Positions 21,891-35,410 are shown, counted from the first letter of the stretch. The stretch: 64,000 bases of DNA from Eublepharis macularius (GCF_028583425.1 NC_072801.1:58543766-58607765); one strand, 5' to 3'. The notes: generated by a model not told the origin, from the letters alone. Made by a program: numbers and translations.

Positions 21891-21919
21891 CCCTTCCTTC
21901 CTTCCTTCCTTCCTTCCTT
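21891..21919 (+). repeat. CTTC microsatellite
   Basis: About seven consecutive CTTC units. Confidence 0.9.
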
Positions 21920-22392
21920 CGACTCAAGGTGGGTTACACGGTTGAAAGTCAATGCCATCAAATAGCACGAGACATCTAATAAGCACATTCAATAGCAGCA
22001 GGACTGCAAAAATTAGAATGCAAAACACAAAAAATGTTTTAGATGTGATATGTCAAACAATACAGAAAATGGTATTACAAAAATAGAAAACAAAGCAGGA
22101 TAATTCATAAAGCAGAACAGAAAATACCTACTATGCACAGTGGCACAGACTACAGTTCTGTTCCCTTTTTAACAGAGCCATCCTGAACCATCCCATTACT
22201 CATGGCCCTATTTCATTTATAAAAATGCTGTCCTAAACAAGCTGTCAGCACGACCCCCCCCCCCCCCCGGGCAGAAATGATTTTCCTCTGTGTGAGTGAG
22301 AAAGATACAATATTTTGAGGCGCGTTGGTTTTCCTCTTCACGATACACTCAGCCCTACCTTTGAACCATGCTGTTTCACTCTCTCTTTGCAG

Positions 22393-22668
22393 GTCACCCA
22401 GATGAAAATGACTGCTTGCGTCAGTGGGTTCATGAGCCTTGATATTCCTGCTCCTAATGGTCCACTCTGGATTCTGGGTGACGTCTTCCTCCGTCAATAT
22501 TACTCCATCTTCGATCGAGATAATGACCGTGTTGGCTTAGCCATTTCCAAAAGAACTCTTTGTGGCTCCTCTGCTGAAGCAGGAACTACTGTGGCTCCCA
22601 CCGTTCAAAGTACCACTGCCGCCAGCACAAAAACCCCCAAAGTGGATGGCGCAAGCTTGCAATGCTAG
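22393..22668 (+). CDS. NAPSA: Napsin A-like aspartic protease final exon with Ser/Thr-rich tail
   Basis: Acceptor ctctctttgcag|GTC; in-frame TAG ends at 22668; residues 262-352. It encodes CVSGF (Cys270), [20 protein letters not shown] and [10 protein letters not shown], the A1 C-terminal lobe ending ([19 protein letters not shown] in cathepsin D). Cathepsin D stops soon after this point, but here about 37 residues follow, rich in Ser, Thr, Ala and Pro ([20 protein letters not shown]), with Cys318 and a final Cys352. Such a tail could be O-glycosylated. Human napsin A also has a C-terminal extension, with different sequence. No canonical AATAAA is seen in the first several hundred bases downstream. 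Confidence 0.92.
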   Translation, partial: VTQMKMTACVSGFMSLDIPAPNGPLWILGDVFLRQYYSIFDRDNDRVGLAISKRTLCGSSAEAGTTVAPTVQSTTAASTKTPKVDGASLQC

Positions 22669-24389
22669 CTGCCTTGTATTTTCGGGGACTGAAGACAGGA
22701 ACTACAAGGGGGGCTGTGGGAGGAGGGAAGGTTGCATAGCAGCACTTGTGGGACCAGGTTTCCTGCGTGGAATCTGCAGTCCTCAGAGAATACCAATCTC
22801 TACCTTTTTTAAAAAAAAAGTTTCTGGCTCTTATTATTCCCAAGAAAAGGATTGCCAAGTTCCAACCCGGAGACTTTCTCTTTGCCTTAAAAATTATTGC
22901 TGAGTTGAGAACGGAGGGGAATTTCTACACTTATGCTTCCTTGCTGGTTTTCAGCCATCCTTCTGTGCGTGTGGTGTGGCACTACTTACAGTGCAGCCCT
23001 AAACAGTTACATAAAGCACAATGGGCTTAGAAGGGTGTTAACACTGTTTAGGACTGCACTGTTAATCTTGTTTGCTACAACTTGATGGAGGACCCAATAA
23101 CCGGAGGACATTCATTTTGGTCAGAACCTTCTAGGATAGTAGTATGATAAATCAGGAAAGTATCTACAACTCACCCAGTAAATAATTATTTGTCCCTTTC
23201 CTGGATATCAATTTGACATGACCAATTCAAACAAGGCGGGGGGGGGGGCGGGGGTGCTACACCTCAAAGATCTATATAAGATGTTTCATGGGATAAGAAG
23301 GGATCTTTTCTCTTCTTACCTGTCTGAGTTTCTGCTAATTCTATCTCTCTGCTGAAAGCCTCCCGTGGGGGACTGCTCCAAGGAAGTGATATCTGGCCAG
23401 CTCACCCTGTTTGTTATTCTACTCTTGGAAATTGGTAAAATTATTTAACATTTATCTTGTAGCATGCATCATATGGACAATACTTTTTAAAACATTTTTA
23501 TTTATGCATGACCCAAGAAATGATAACTATTTTGTGTATCCTGATAAAAAAACAGTTAAGGGCACTTGTATCTGATTCTTTCTAGACTTTTGTTCTCTCA
23601 CTGCAAGCTCTGAAAGGTCCCTGGCTGGGAGTTCATCCTGGAAAGTGGGCTTGGAACAGCCCCTCCTCCCGCGCCATTACAATTAATGCTACTGTCCCTA
23701 CTCAGTGCCAAAGTCTATTTTGCCCCCACTTGTGCTTCGGTTCTAATTTGCCACTCTTCCATTTCCACTATTTTTAGTTAAACATCTAAGCCTGTACAGG
23801 ATGTATTTAAAAACATTCCATACCATTCTGCGAGCTGCAAAATTTATGCAAATTGAACACATTTGCATGATTTATTCCTGAGTCTACTTGCCATGTAGAA
23901 AGGTAAGGAGCTAATCAGGGTATTGGAAAACCAACCCCATCCCATATGTAAATCTGATTCTGCCACCTCTGTATCTTCTGAGAACTCAGCCGTTGCTTAC
24001 ATATTTTCAGAACTGCCACGGTATTGTAAGGGCTAGAAATGTGTGAGGGTTTTTTTTATTTTAAGTATGGTATAGTTTGGCTTCGGGAAGCTGAACTCTG
24101 TATACAGCACCAGATTTTGGATCCCACCCCCCTGCACTTCTATAGAATTGAGGAGGCATTCCTGATCTCAACTATTCCATCTCCCACTGACTGGAATAAG
24201 CCGCTGCCACTTCTGCGGATGCTTAATGGGGCTTGCAGCCACGAACTAATAAACTGATCAAAGGCATATAATTGAATTCTGAGATCAAATAGCTCTAGCA
24301 AATGACAGCTTATGTCGTCTTTGCCATTTGCATAATTTATTCTGCTGATAACAAGGGTATCTTGCGATGCTTAAACCATCCCTGCTGAA

Positions 24390-24590
24390 ATATAGGAAGC
24401 AGCCTTATAACTGAGTCAGATCACCAGTTCATCTTGCCTTACAGTACTGGGCTACAACTCCATGAGGACTCAGCAACAGACCCATCCAAAACCTGAGAGC
24501 CTTTGCAAGACAGAGGTAGCAGGGACTGAACCTGGGACCCTTTGCACACAAGTCAGGAGATTTGCCACTGAGCTAGGCAGTTGCCATAAC
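24390..24590 (+). repeat. Dispersed repeat, SINE-like
   Basis: gaagcagccttataactgag ... gactgaacctgggacccttt ... gccactgagctaggca has a B-box-like motif and the look of a reptile SINE body. Only one copy is seen here. Confidence 0.4.
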
Positions 24591-24811
24591 TTAAAGAGGT
24601 ACAGGACTGCTGTGTTGTCTATGACGAGTTGAACTGTGTGTCGTCATCATTCTTACCAATAAATATTTTAACTTTCTATATAGTATATTCTCCAAGTTGA
24701 GTTCCAATCAACCATCCACATTTGTTCCTCTGCTTCCCGAGAGACAAAAATTCATCAGAGCAGACTTCTCCTCCACTGGAAACACTCTTGGTATTTCCTT
24801 GAACTTTTCAT

Positions 24812-24996
24812 AATGGGTTGGATCAAATCAGCTTTTCTTCTTGTGGAAAAGGAAGGGAGCATCCCCTTTGACCACTCCCCGCAAAAGCTATGTTAAGAAT
24901 TATGGGACTATATCTTTGAAAGCCATGCGAGACAGGAGCTGTAATATGAAGTGGAAATGGGTGCGATTGTGGAAAAAGCCCATTAGATCCAACCCG
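24812..24996. mobile_element. Short inverted-terminal-repeat element
   Basis: The left end tgggttggatcaaat mirrors the right end cattagatccaaccc across about 185 bp. Similar gctggatccaacc motifs at 26778 and 27030 suggest more copies. Confidence 0.45.
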
Positions 24997-26834
24997 ATTT
25001 TCCACCCCTACTTTCCACCATGTTGCTTATTCACACCATCAGTGCAATAATATGCTTGGTATAACACTAATAACAGACATCTTGTTTATATTTATAGAAT
25101 TCCCCCCCCCCCGTTTAGTGGCTTTCCTTCCAAGATAGTCATTATTACTGTGGCCACCACACTTCCATAAGTCTAGTCAAATGTGGTGTAATAGCACTAA
25201 TCAGCTGAAACTGAAAAAAAAATGGAGGTACAGTTCTACTTGTGTCAATAAAGAGAAGGAAAAGCATATTCATGATTGTGATGGAAGAAACCCCCACGTG
25301 GATGAGAAAATCCAGGAGATAAAGGATTTCAAAAGTCCAATATGCAGTGCTGTGTGGATCCTCTGTTGTATTTCTCACACTTCTAGTACCAGAACAACAA
25401 TGACTCAATTGCAGAAAATGATCTCACTGTGGAAACAGCATGCTGTTTCTGAATATTCCCAATCTAGCCCTCTGTTTTTCCCAAATAAACCTATTTGTTC
25501 AAGAGGCTCCATTTTGCCCAGGGTTATTATAGTGCTCCAGCCTGTGAGCTTATCTTCATTGCATGACACTATGCTCTGGAGATGCTTAATTTTTTAAGAG
25601 GATGCACATGTTCAGGGCTGGTCAGCTTGCACAAATGACCAGTGTATTATTTAGGTAGTTTGAAATTAGGCTCCAGTGAAGCAGGGTGCAATCTGAGAGG
25701 TATATTCCACGATCCCTTACAGCTCCACAGTGAACACTAGGACCAGGTTCCAAGCATCATTTTTCCAGGTCTGATACAAACTTGTAATGTGTTCCCCTCT
25801 CCACATAATCCATACATAGGCGTGGGTCCAGATTAATGCTACTGTGAGCAGAAGGACTTCTACCCCTGGATTGTTTTCCCCCTCCCACAGTAGCCTGAAA
25901 TGCCCCTCCAATGCCAAAATCATGTCCCTAGGGTTTCCAACCCATACAATCGTGAATAATGAAAGAAAAATATATTATTTCACAAATAGCATTACAGACC
26001 ACTTACAGCTCCAGCCAGCGCCCCCTCCTCTGTACCTGTGTACATGTCTCTCCTCCTAATGCTTGGGCCTTGGCTAGGATGCACCTTTTAGTTCATGCAG
26101 TACAGCCACTTCGTGGCATTAAAATGTCTTAGGCTCGCACACTAACCGGGGAAACAACATCTGTATGCCCTCCAATAAATCCAGAACAACTGTGCACTCT
26201 TTGCACAAAAGCAATGAACTCTGGAAAGGCCCTAAGGCACAGTGAGAGCCATGGGGGGAAGGGAGCAAGAAGCTGTCATTCAGACACACGGCGCACACTC
26301 TCAGCTACGTACAGGCACATTAAAAGGCCTCGTTTGTTCTGTGAGCCCCTGTTTGATCACCGGAAAACATCTCTTCCTTGCTGTCTTGTACTAGCAGGTG
26401 GGTTTCTGCAGCATCTGACAGCTGTACACGACAGTTTTCTCCAGAGTGCCACCAATCACACTGTGCATCATGCGCAGGGGCTCTAAGTTTCAATAGAAAC
26501 TTCTTCCAGAAATTGGCTTTATCCTAATGGCCTCAGGGGAAGAAGGTGGGCTCTTTTTTTAGTTTTGCTTTGATGAAATTGATATGAAGCATTTTGGTGG
26601 GGATATGTGAAAGTTTGGGGAGGGATATGAAAGCTTGACCAAGGAGTTCACGTCTCAGAGAGGAAAATTTGGGCAGATATATAACTGGCAAAATCTTTTT
26701 CTGATTAGTAAATAGAAAGAATGTATTATGCCAAGGGGGTGGGGGGAGGGATTTCCCTCCTTTTGGTTTCCAAAGAGAATGGGCTGGATCCAACCGCCTT
26801 CTCTACACATAAAAATGGGAAATGGGAGTCCCCT

Positions 26835-26975
26835 TTGGCTGATCTCCAGACGACAAGAGGCCAGTCCCTGAAGGAAATGGCATTAAATCCCTGAAGAGCT
26901 TCCTCCCCTCCTCAAACTCTACCCTCTCCAAGCACCCAAATCTCCATGAATTTCTCAGGCTGGTGTTGACAACCC
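26835..26975 (+). repeat. Fragment of the hAT-like dispersed repeat
   Basis: ggctgatctccagacgacaa, ggaaatggcattaaatccct and caaatctccatgaatttctc follow the family body order; the termini are missing or diverged. Confidence 0.55.
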
Positions 26976-28694
26976 AAATGGGGGGTATAGTAAGGAGGAG
27001 GATTAGGCAAGATTGAGTGGCAAAAACTGACTGGATCCAACCCGTTATCCGGATCTTTGCATAGGATATGTTTAATACTATAATGGCTTTTAGACTGGTT
27101 TTACACCAAGTGAACTATCATGGCTCCCCTCCCAGAATTATGGGAATGGTGGTTCAGTGATTGTGCTGAAGATTCTGCAGCAAGGCCCACCTTGTGCCCA
27201 CATCACAGAGCTACAGTTCCCAGTAGATAGTTAAACCCATTTATCCTGCAGTGTAGCTACAACCCTAAAAGTTAGTCATGCTGTTTATGGTGGTGGCAGA
27301 CCCACCTTCAGCCCTGTTTAATATGGATGAAGGTGACCAAAAGTAACAAAGGTGAGTGGGAAGGCAGGAGCTGTACTCTCCTCTACCCAGGCTATGGGCC
27401 TGAAAACTCTGTTCCTAGCGGTGCTTCCTGCTGGCAGGGCTTACTTCCAGCTTGAGAGCCCCACAACGGAAAAAACAGCTGCACTACAGTGTTTATGGGG
27501 CAAGAAGCACAAAGAATAGAGGGGTCAGCCTTCTTCTCCCTTGATTTATATAGATTCAGTGTTGGGTTACAGATCTGTTGACATCCAGTATGGGTCATTC
27601 ATCTAATTTGGTGCTTAGCTGTGACCACAGCTGTGATCCATGCTTGGTCTAAAGTAAACATCCATAGGATAGAGCTCCATGTCCCGTGGAAATGCCATTT
27701 AAATCCCTGAGCCTTCAATTCTACAATTGGAATAAAAATAGAATAAAAAAATGCACAGCCTATCTTTTTGGAGATACCCAACTTTCTTAATTTATTCCAA
27801 ATTTTTAAATTGGGGGGGGTGCAGTTTGGACTGGACCTTGTACAACAATGCAAAGGAAGGCATATGGGAAGAGTTCTCAAACTACAGGAGCAGGATTGCA
27901 AAACAAAACATAACATTTGGTCCTTAGCACAGAACTTGGCAATAGCTTCAGAATCCTGAGAATTAAAGTTCCAGTTTTTCAGAAACTCCCGTTTCCAGCC
28001 CTTATGGTTACACAGAGATTTACCGCTTCATGGACTTTGAAACAGGTTTCTAGCTCTGTTTTGTGAGGAAAGATCATGACTCTTATGGAACAGAAGTGTC
28101 CTCCGACAAATCATTTTTAGGCCATTTTCACACATAACACTAAAAATGCCTTTGAGCTTTTCTCGCACTGTGCACATGTGTGAACATTGTTAATGTGGGA
28201 CAGGAAGCAGAAGTGGATCATTTTAAATTTAAACATGCAGCCGCTGAAGTTTTTTTCATTTGCATTAGATTAAGAATGCCAACAAAACATTACATGAATG
28301 TTATAAAGCAACCAATTTCTAATATTTGAAGGTGGGCCTGCCCACACACTAAGAAAAGAGTAAGTTTTTATTACTGCAGGTTTATCCCACACTAACACCA
28401 GGAAATTCATGGCTTTCCATGGTTTCTCCTATTTTTATCTCCACAACAATCCTGTGAGGTTGGCCAGAGTCACCATAGCTTCATGACTGAATATGGGTCT
28501 CTCTCTTCTCCGCATCCATCACTCTAATTCTCACACCATGGAGGCTCTCTCTGTAGCAAATATGGACTCCTGCATACAAAGCTTATGAATTTCAGGAGTT
28601 TGTCCCTAATTTACTGGGCCAGAGATCCTGACCTCTGAGGCAATTGTTTTCAGAGGCATCTTTAGCTGTAGACTCAGAACACACATGGCAGCCA

Positions 28695-28885
28695 GAAGTA
28701 TAGTGGGCTGAGCACTGATTGGACTAGGATGGAGGAGACGGGATCCAATCCCTATTCAGTTATGAACCTCACTTTGGTCCAGTCATTCTGCCTATTCTAC
28801 CTCACAAGGTTGTTGTGGAGATAAAACTGGAGATAGGTGGGATGGGGAGAATCATGTACACTGCCTTGAGTTCCTCAAAGGTAAA
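28695..28885 (+). repeat. tRNA-derived SINE
   Basis: Plus-strand copy with gtgggctgagcactgattgg, tacctcacaaggttgttgtg and gagaatcatgtacactgcct. A partial minus-strand copy lies just upstream at about 28420-28560. Confidence 0.65.
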
Positions 28886-30466
28886 CAAGGATGGCTCTAT
28901 TGAGGGGTGCCCCTTCCCCCTCTCCAGTGTTGGCCACCCTGTCTCATAATCTGGATCTCATTTGATTTTCTCAAAGCGACTCTGGCTGGTTTGGGGGACA
29001 TGAGACCCCCCAGATTACAAACCCAATTACATACATACAGAGACTTCCCTCTCAAATTATGCACCTGAAGCATGAGTTTTACCCTGATCAAAAGTGGAAT
29101 TTGTCCCTATTGAATAGCTCTGCCTTCCCCACCACAATACATGGGGTGTTGTTTCCTCTTAATATAGCCCTCTTCCAACCCTCCCACGCACTTGAGATCT
29201 TTGCCCATTTCAGGCTAAATTCCCCTCTTTCCCACTGCAGCCCAATCCCCTGACATCCCTGTTTTCCTGGCTGTCCCCACTTCAGCTGACTCAGGGACAC
29301 CCGCCCTGAAACTCACCTCAGCCTCCAGCCCCCCTTTCCTTTAAGGTGACTCTATCTGTTGCCCCTTCTGTTACCTGTCCCTTTCTTATTCTCCTGCCTC
29401 CACTGCAAAATGAGTTTCAAAGTGGGGCTGGGCTAGATCTTTAAAACTCTTCCTATTTCAGATCTCCTTCCCACCCACCCCCTATTTATCACGCCACAGC
29501 CTGGGCTGGGTGCCTTATGTGTGTGTGCACACACCAGGCCAGCATACAATTAGGCATAAACTCCCCAATTTACAAGCCTCCCCTCATAATCTCCTCTTTG
29601 CCTCTAATGTCCTCACAAAAAGGGTAAGAGGCTGCTTTTTAGCACTCCGGAGTAGCACGCTTTTTTGGTTGCTTATCCAAACCTTGGCTGCCTTCCCCTT
29701 CATAAACGAATTTCACCCCCACCTCCCCCCAAAACAACAACTGGTACATGAGATGCCCCAAAATTCCACCTTAAGAGATAGTGATGTCATCACAGGGTCT
29801 GCAGTACCAGAAGGCGCAGCCTGCATCCGGAGACCAGGGGTGGGGGGTGGGAAGCAGAGACGCACAAGGTGTGTGGGGGGGGACACAGACGGACAGGCTA
29901 ACTCCTATTCGTCAACATCTTGCATTTTCCTCCCCCCCTCCAAACAAGTCATCCACCATCCTCTCCATTCCTTTCTCTGCTTCAGGGATTTCTCAATCCC
30001 CCCTGAAGGTGGAGGAGCTTTCTGTAGCTTCTTCCTTCTGCTCCTTGATTTTTTTTTCTTTTGGGAGGGGGGTTGACCACCCCATCTCTCCTTCCTTCCC
30101 TCTCTCAAAAATATTATTAAGCCAAAAGGGTTGGTTTAGTAGGTAAGTATGGGCCCTTAGTGGCTATGTTGTGTGTTGGTATTGTAGGTGTGTGTACGTG
30201 TTAAGTGTGTGTGTTTTTTTTTCCTTTGGGGTGCAGGGAGGAGGGAGGGCTTGGACATCGGTTAAGGGGCTGGGGAGAAGGAAAACGGATACCCCCCCCC
30301 TTCTGCCAAATGCTGAACTGGGAGAGGCAGTGAAAGTATTCAGCACCAAAAAGGTGGACAGCTGCATGCTAACATGGGTGAGTGTGTTGCTCCACATTTG
30401 TGCCTTCTTCTAAACTAGGGAGGGAGGGAAGTAGAGAGAGGTGGTTCTGTATATTGGTATGCCTGT

Positions 30467-30467
<1 letters not shown>

Positions 30468-30503
<36 letters not shown>
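30468..30503 (+). repeat. GA microsatellite
   Basis: About 18 GA units, within a G/T-rich stretch. Confidence 0.9.
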
Positions 30504-30507
<4 letters not shown>

Positions 30508-31824
30508 AAGCGGTTGTTCGTGCATTACAGTGTGTGAAGGAGCAAGTGATTATTTTTATGTGTATATGATGAAGGAAGGCAGGGAGAAAGCACTCTGATG
30601 TGTACATCTGAGGGAAAGATGGACACAAAGGTGGAGTGTGAAAGATTGCTGTGCCTGCGTTTGGGCAAGCAGTCCGTCCGAGGGTGCGAGATGATTACTC
30701 AGGAAGTGGGTCGCTTGTATGAGTATGTGCGCATGTTTGATTTCAACTGGTGTGCGAGAGAAATTAGTGCACCCAAATGGGTTCGTAAGCGATGGCTCTT
30801 AGGATGTGTTTGTTCCAACGTGTGTGCTTGTGGGGATTCAAAAGAGGCAGCGATTTGTGTGTCTTTGTGTGGTGTCCTTAAGTGTCTGTGGTGACCCCTG
30901 ATCTGCGACGTCCATCATTGTGATTGTGTGTTTGGGCAAATAATTGGAATTGGGGGAGCAGAGAGAGGTAGAAATAGACAGAAAGTACTCCTAGGAGAAA
31001 AACAAACATCTATGACACATATTGACAGCACACAACACTAGGAAGAAAAACACACACAAGAGGAAAATCATCACTCTAGTGCACTGGAACATTATGGAAA
31101 TATTACAAAGCAGATAACTAGACATCAACAGATACCACACACAAGCTCCTGAGCTCACACACCACTCTTGATCACAAACACTCTTGCTCACCCGCATTCA
31201 CACACAATGACACCTCCAAACGTCCTTGCCTGTTTGCAGCCATGCAGCAAAGAGCATAAGAAAAGCAAACTTTGAAAGAGGAAAAATAGAGGGTTATATT
31301 TGCAATTGTGTGCAGAAAATGAGGATTGAAAGTTCAAGGTTCTTTCATTTGTACTTGGTTGAATTCAATTAGTTTGTAATTTGTAATTTGGGAATACACT
31401 TTGTCTTTTGGCATCTAGGTAAGAATGCTCAGAGCTGGGAGGCAGGGCTTTTGATTCCCCCCCCCCCCAAAAAAGAGTAGTTAACACACAGGAAATAACT
31501 ATTACTGTTTTTTTTAAAGCTGGAATTGTAAACCCTCAAAATAAACTGCTTTTAAAGGCATAACATTAACTTTCTGCCAATGATTCTGCATATATGTAAG
31601 TATGCAAAATTCCTGAATTTGGCCTTACACCGTCATTGATTTTCTGACAAATAAATAAATATTACAAATAAATAATACAAATATATAAATATTAAATATA
31701 TCGAAAATCATCACACATAAACATGCATAGTTCACAGTTCATTTTTTTCTCAAAAGCAATATATGCAACTTTGGCTATCATACTGCCCACAAACACCACT
31801 CAGTTTATATACATACAAACACAC

Positions 31825-31856
31825 ACACACGTGCACACACACACACACACACACAC
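31825..31856 (+). repeat. CA microsatellite
   Basis: Two CA blocks separated by a GTG interruption; the surrounding 31700-32700 is generally CA-rich. Confidence 0.85.
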
Positions 31857-33671
31857 AAAAGGAGAAAAGAATTCTTTCTGCAATGCAATGGCCTTGATCC
31901 AAGTCTCTTTCACACATGTGGGTGCTTGTTAAGATTAAATTACACGTCAGCCGATTCACTTACGAATCCACACTGTAAAGTGTAGTTTGCCCCTTTGCTG
32001 CTATCTTAACTCAGACAGGAATGTCTAGAAGCATGCTTTTGTGTAATGCAATGCTGCATAAATGCCCACTCCTAACAAAGATGCACACACAGGGGGGAGT
32101 GGGTATTGTAGCCTTCCCTGATGCATTCACACAAACATACACACTTGCAATCCTGCTCTTGAGCAAACATTGCACTAACATGACCTTAGCTCTCACATGC
32201 CCACATTTGAACTCATCTCTCCATGTACGGTCATTTTCACGCGCAGGGCTGGTCCACACAAGCATGCATGCTACTGGATCGCTTAGCACTTAGTGAATGG
32301 CAGCTGAGTGGCTCCAATGATGAGTGTTGTGTTTGAAGTGACATCAGATGGGCATGACTCTTCCATCTGAGGTGTTACATCTGTGCTGGTTTATTCGCAC
32401 ATTTGGGTTATCCTTGGGGGTCAGAGTCACAGGATCACAGAAGCCAGCGTGGCCCTTTCACACCTTCCCAGCAGACAACATCCTGTCAACAGAAACTCAC
32501 CCACCCTTGCACACACAGCTCTGCCTACCATGCTCTCTCAGCACATACACACACAAACACATGCACTCCAGCACACAGATTTATCCTCGAGCACACATAT
32601 CTGCTCACACAGAAAAATGCTGCCAACAATGCTACTCATCATATCTGTACACAGAATACTATTATTCCACCACACGAACCCATCTTAATATACATTCCTA
32701 TGATGAAATTAATCTTTCATATACACATCTACAACCTAAAGATATTAATTTAAAACATCCTGCATCTTAGAAAGAAAAAAGGAAAGATGTGACTGAATTT
32801 TTAAAAATAAAAGCTGCAGTTTTGAAATTTTGGCCAAACTGCAGACATATGGGTCAGTCTATACCTATACTGACAACCCCCCCATGGTTGTAACAGATTT
32901 TTTTTGGGGGGGGGGAACAGAAATTTAGATAGAAGAAACAGTGTGGGGATAGTAAATCCAGAGTCTCCTGCACCTGTTTTAAAGTACCCAAAAAGTCAAA
33001 AGACCCTACCAGGGATCTCCCACGTTGCATTCGGTGTGGCTCTCTGATTGTAAAAAGTGGTTTCTTTTCCTGCTTCTGAATAATGCTTTAAGCGGAACTA
33101 AATGTTAAGGATCTTAAATGCATTTTAATGCAATGATGTTAAGCATTAAATGCAATAAACGTTGCATTTGCAAACTCATTTCCAAAAACCTTCTAAAGCT
33201 GATAGACATAGTAGCAAAAAAACCCCCAAGCAAAATAAGAGAATGTACATTTGACATTTTTGCAGGCAAACTGAGGTCAGGAAAAATGACCTGAGATGCT
33301 ATTTTTCTTCCCAAATTTATTCATACAAACTCTCCCACATTCTCTGTCACACACACACAAATCTTGCATCCTTTCATCCTTTTTATTTAAAAACATCAAA
33401 CATGGGATGAGGAGAAGGGAGAGAGGTTTGTGCCTTATTTCCTGACCTAGCCAGGCCAATTCAGTCCCAGTGACTGAGGCATATTCACAGCCAACACACA
33501 CACACACTTAGCAGAGCTTAGCAAGGAAGAGAGAGGTTGGACTGGGGAGCCCGGGGGCTTCAGGGCAGAAAGGGTTCTGCGAGGCCCCAAAAGAGCTGCA
33601 GATACAGGAAAGGGAGAGGAAGACCAGGAGAGATGTCAGTGTATGGGCCCATCAAGACAGAGAAAAGTGGA

Positions 33672-33772
33672 GGCTGTGAGCCGGCACAGAGAACTGGCTT
33701 GACTGGAAGAGTCCTTGTTTTTTGCCTGCCCTTGTTCCTGCCTCTCAGGGTTCTCTGTGCCGGCTCACAGCC
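33672..33772. other. Perfect 23-bp inverted repeat (hairpin, 55-nt loop)
   Basis: Arms 33672-33694 (starts GGCTGTGAGCCGGC) and 33750-33772 (ends GCCGGCTCACAGCC) are exact complements over 23 bp. No other copy is noticed in the window. It may be an old transposon end pair or a local hairpin. Confidence 0.8.
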
Positions 33773-34909
33773 CCCCAAAGCACCCTGTGCTGCCCACCCC
33801 AGAGAGAAACAGAGCAGAGGGGGCATTGGAACCCCACAAGCTGAACTGAGATGATGCCAGGGCCAAGATGCACAGAGGGGCAGTAGGAAGGGCTGAGTGG
33901 GTGACAAGAAGCCCATGGGGGGCATGGGAGGGAATGCGCAAGGAGGGAGGTTGTGGCTAGAGGACGAGGTACCTCTGAGGGACAGGTTAGCCACAGCAGG
34001 GCCAGATAAAGGGCTAGGGAGGGACTATGAAGGAAATAGAGAGGAGGGGGTGGCTGCTGCAGAGGGTAGGCTGGGGGGGCAGAGAAAAGAGCACCAGCCA
34101 GGTGGAAGAGGAGAAGCCAGCAGGGGGAGTCGAATGGGGGAGTGTGGGGAGGGGGGATTCAGAGAAAGGAGCAGGGAAGGAGGGTTGGAGGGAAACTGAA
34201 GAGAGGGAGAACAGCAGGATTTGAGTCCAGCGGCACCTTATTCAGGGGATAAGAAGAGAGGGAGAGAGAGGAACGGGGAGGCAGTCAAAGGCAGTGGAAG
34301 GACAGTGTGTGTGTGTGTGGGGGGGAAGGCACTGAGGAGAAGGAAAAACTGAAATAAAGGGGGTGGGGAGGAACCAGAATGAGTGTGAGACTGGAAAGAT
34401 GGGGCAAAAAGACAGAGCATTTGAAGGGGTGGAAGGAGACAGAAAGAGAGAGAAAGTCAAGGGACTGGCATAGCAGGACGCGAAACACCCCCTTTTCCAT
34501 AATGACGTGTGATTGGCGGTGCATTCTGCAGGGCTGCATCCAGACACGTGTGTTTGGGGCGTAAAAAGGACCCGCCGCAGCTCCAATATGCCAAAAGTTA
34601 GACGGGGAGCGAAGCTATGCCCCAATGCCAGGACAAGTGTCCTGCGTGAAGTGCCCCCCCCCCCGCCAAAGCATGCTGCAGGGAGCCGGGAGAAGGGAGA
34701 GGACAGAAGCAGAAGGGGGAGAGGCTGGAATGAATGGAAGGTGGAGGCCAGTGGGAAGAGCCAGGGGGAAAGTGCTGGGATTTCGGAACAGGGAGGACAA
34801 GAAAGAGGGCAAAAAGTGTGTTCAATAATAAAAGCAATAATAAAAATAATAAGACTGACTGTTCTGAGTGCGGCACTAATCTATTTAGAAGTGCGGTATA
34901 CAAGCACAG

Positions 34910-34910
<1 letters not shown>

Positions 34911-34971
<61 letters not shown>
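34911..34971 (+). repeat. ATT microsatellite upstream of KCNC3
   Basis: About 20 uninterrupted TTA units, about 720 bp before the KCNC3 start codon. The sequence just before it (gaagtgcggtatacaagcac) resembles a SINE 3' end, a common seed for such repeats. Confidence 0.9.
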
Positions 34972-34972
<1 letters not shown>

Positions 34973-35410
34973 CAAAAGCGAGGGAGGGAAGATGAGAGAA
35001 GAAGAACAGAGGAAGGATGAGAGAGAAAGCGAAGGAATGAATAGAGGAGAATGAATGGAGGCAGGAGGGGAAAAAGAGTGTCCGCGGCGAGAGAGATAAG
35101 TGGCGGATTGTGATGGAGGGAAAGAGGGGGAGAGCCCCAGGGAAAAAGGCACGAAGGTGCTTTGGCGGGACAGGAGGCCCCAGAAGCGACGGAGAGGGTG
35201 CATCGACGGTGGAACCGAGGGGTAGATCAGATGGCGGGAGGTCAGCAGAAGCGGGGAGGGAGACCCTCGACCCGCAGAGGGGCTGGCGAGAGGCTGCGGG
35301 TCCGAGGGATGGCGGGCTGGGGGAGTGGTGGGCTGGGATGGGGGGCAAAGAGAGGCAAGTCCGGGCTGCGAGGGTCGGCTGGGACCCCGGGATGAAGGAC
35401 AGCCACTGCA

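Larger units (their letters stand above)
18776..22392 (+). other. Intron 8 of the NAPSA-like gene
   Basis: It contains tRNA-derived SINEs (18900-19135 minus, 19480-19710 plus), AT-rich sequence without clear identity (about 19840-20470), hAT-like copies, a 5S-derived SINE split by a hAT-like insertion (20981-21590), a CTTC microsatellite (21891-21919) and a C run (22254-22268). No further exon is seen. Confidence 0.75.
22669..33500. other. Intergenic region between the NAPSA-like gene and KCNC3
   Basis: No supported gene. It holds the protease 3'UTR (extent unknown), a foldback element (about 24812-24996), SINE fragments (24390-24590; 28420-28560 minus; 28695-28885 plus), a hAT-like fragment (about 26835-26975), pyrimidine-rich DNA (about 29290-30110), GA and CA microsatellites (30468-30503; 31825-31856) and AT-rich DNA near 31620-31700. 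A canonical AATAAA at about 24658 is far from the stop codon. Confidence 0.65.
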
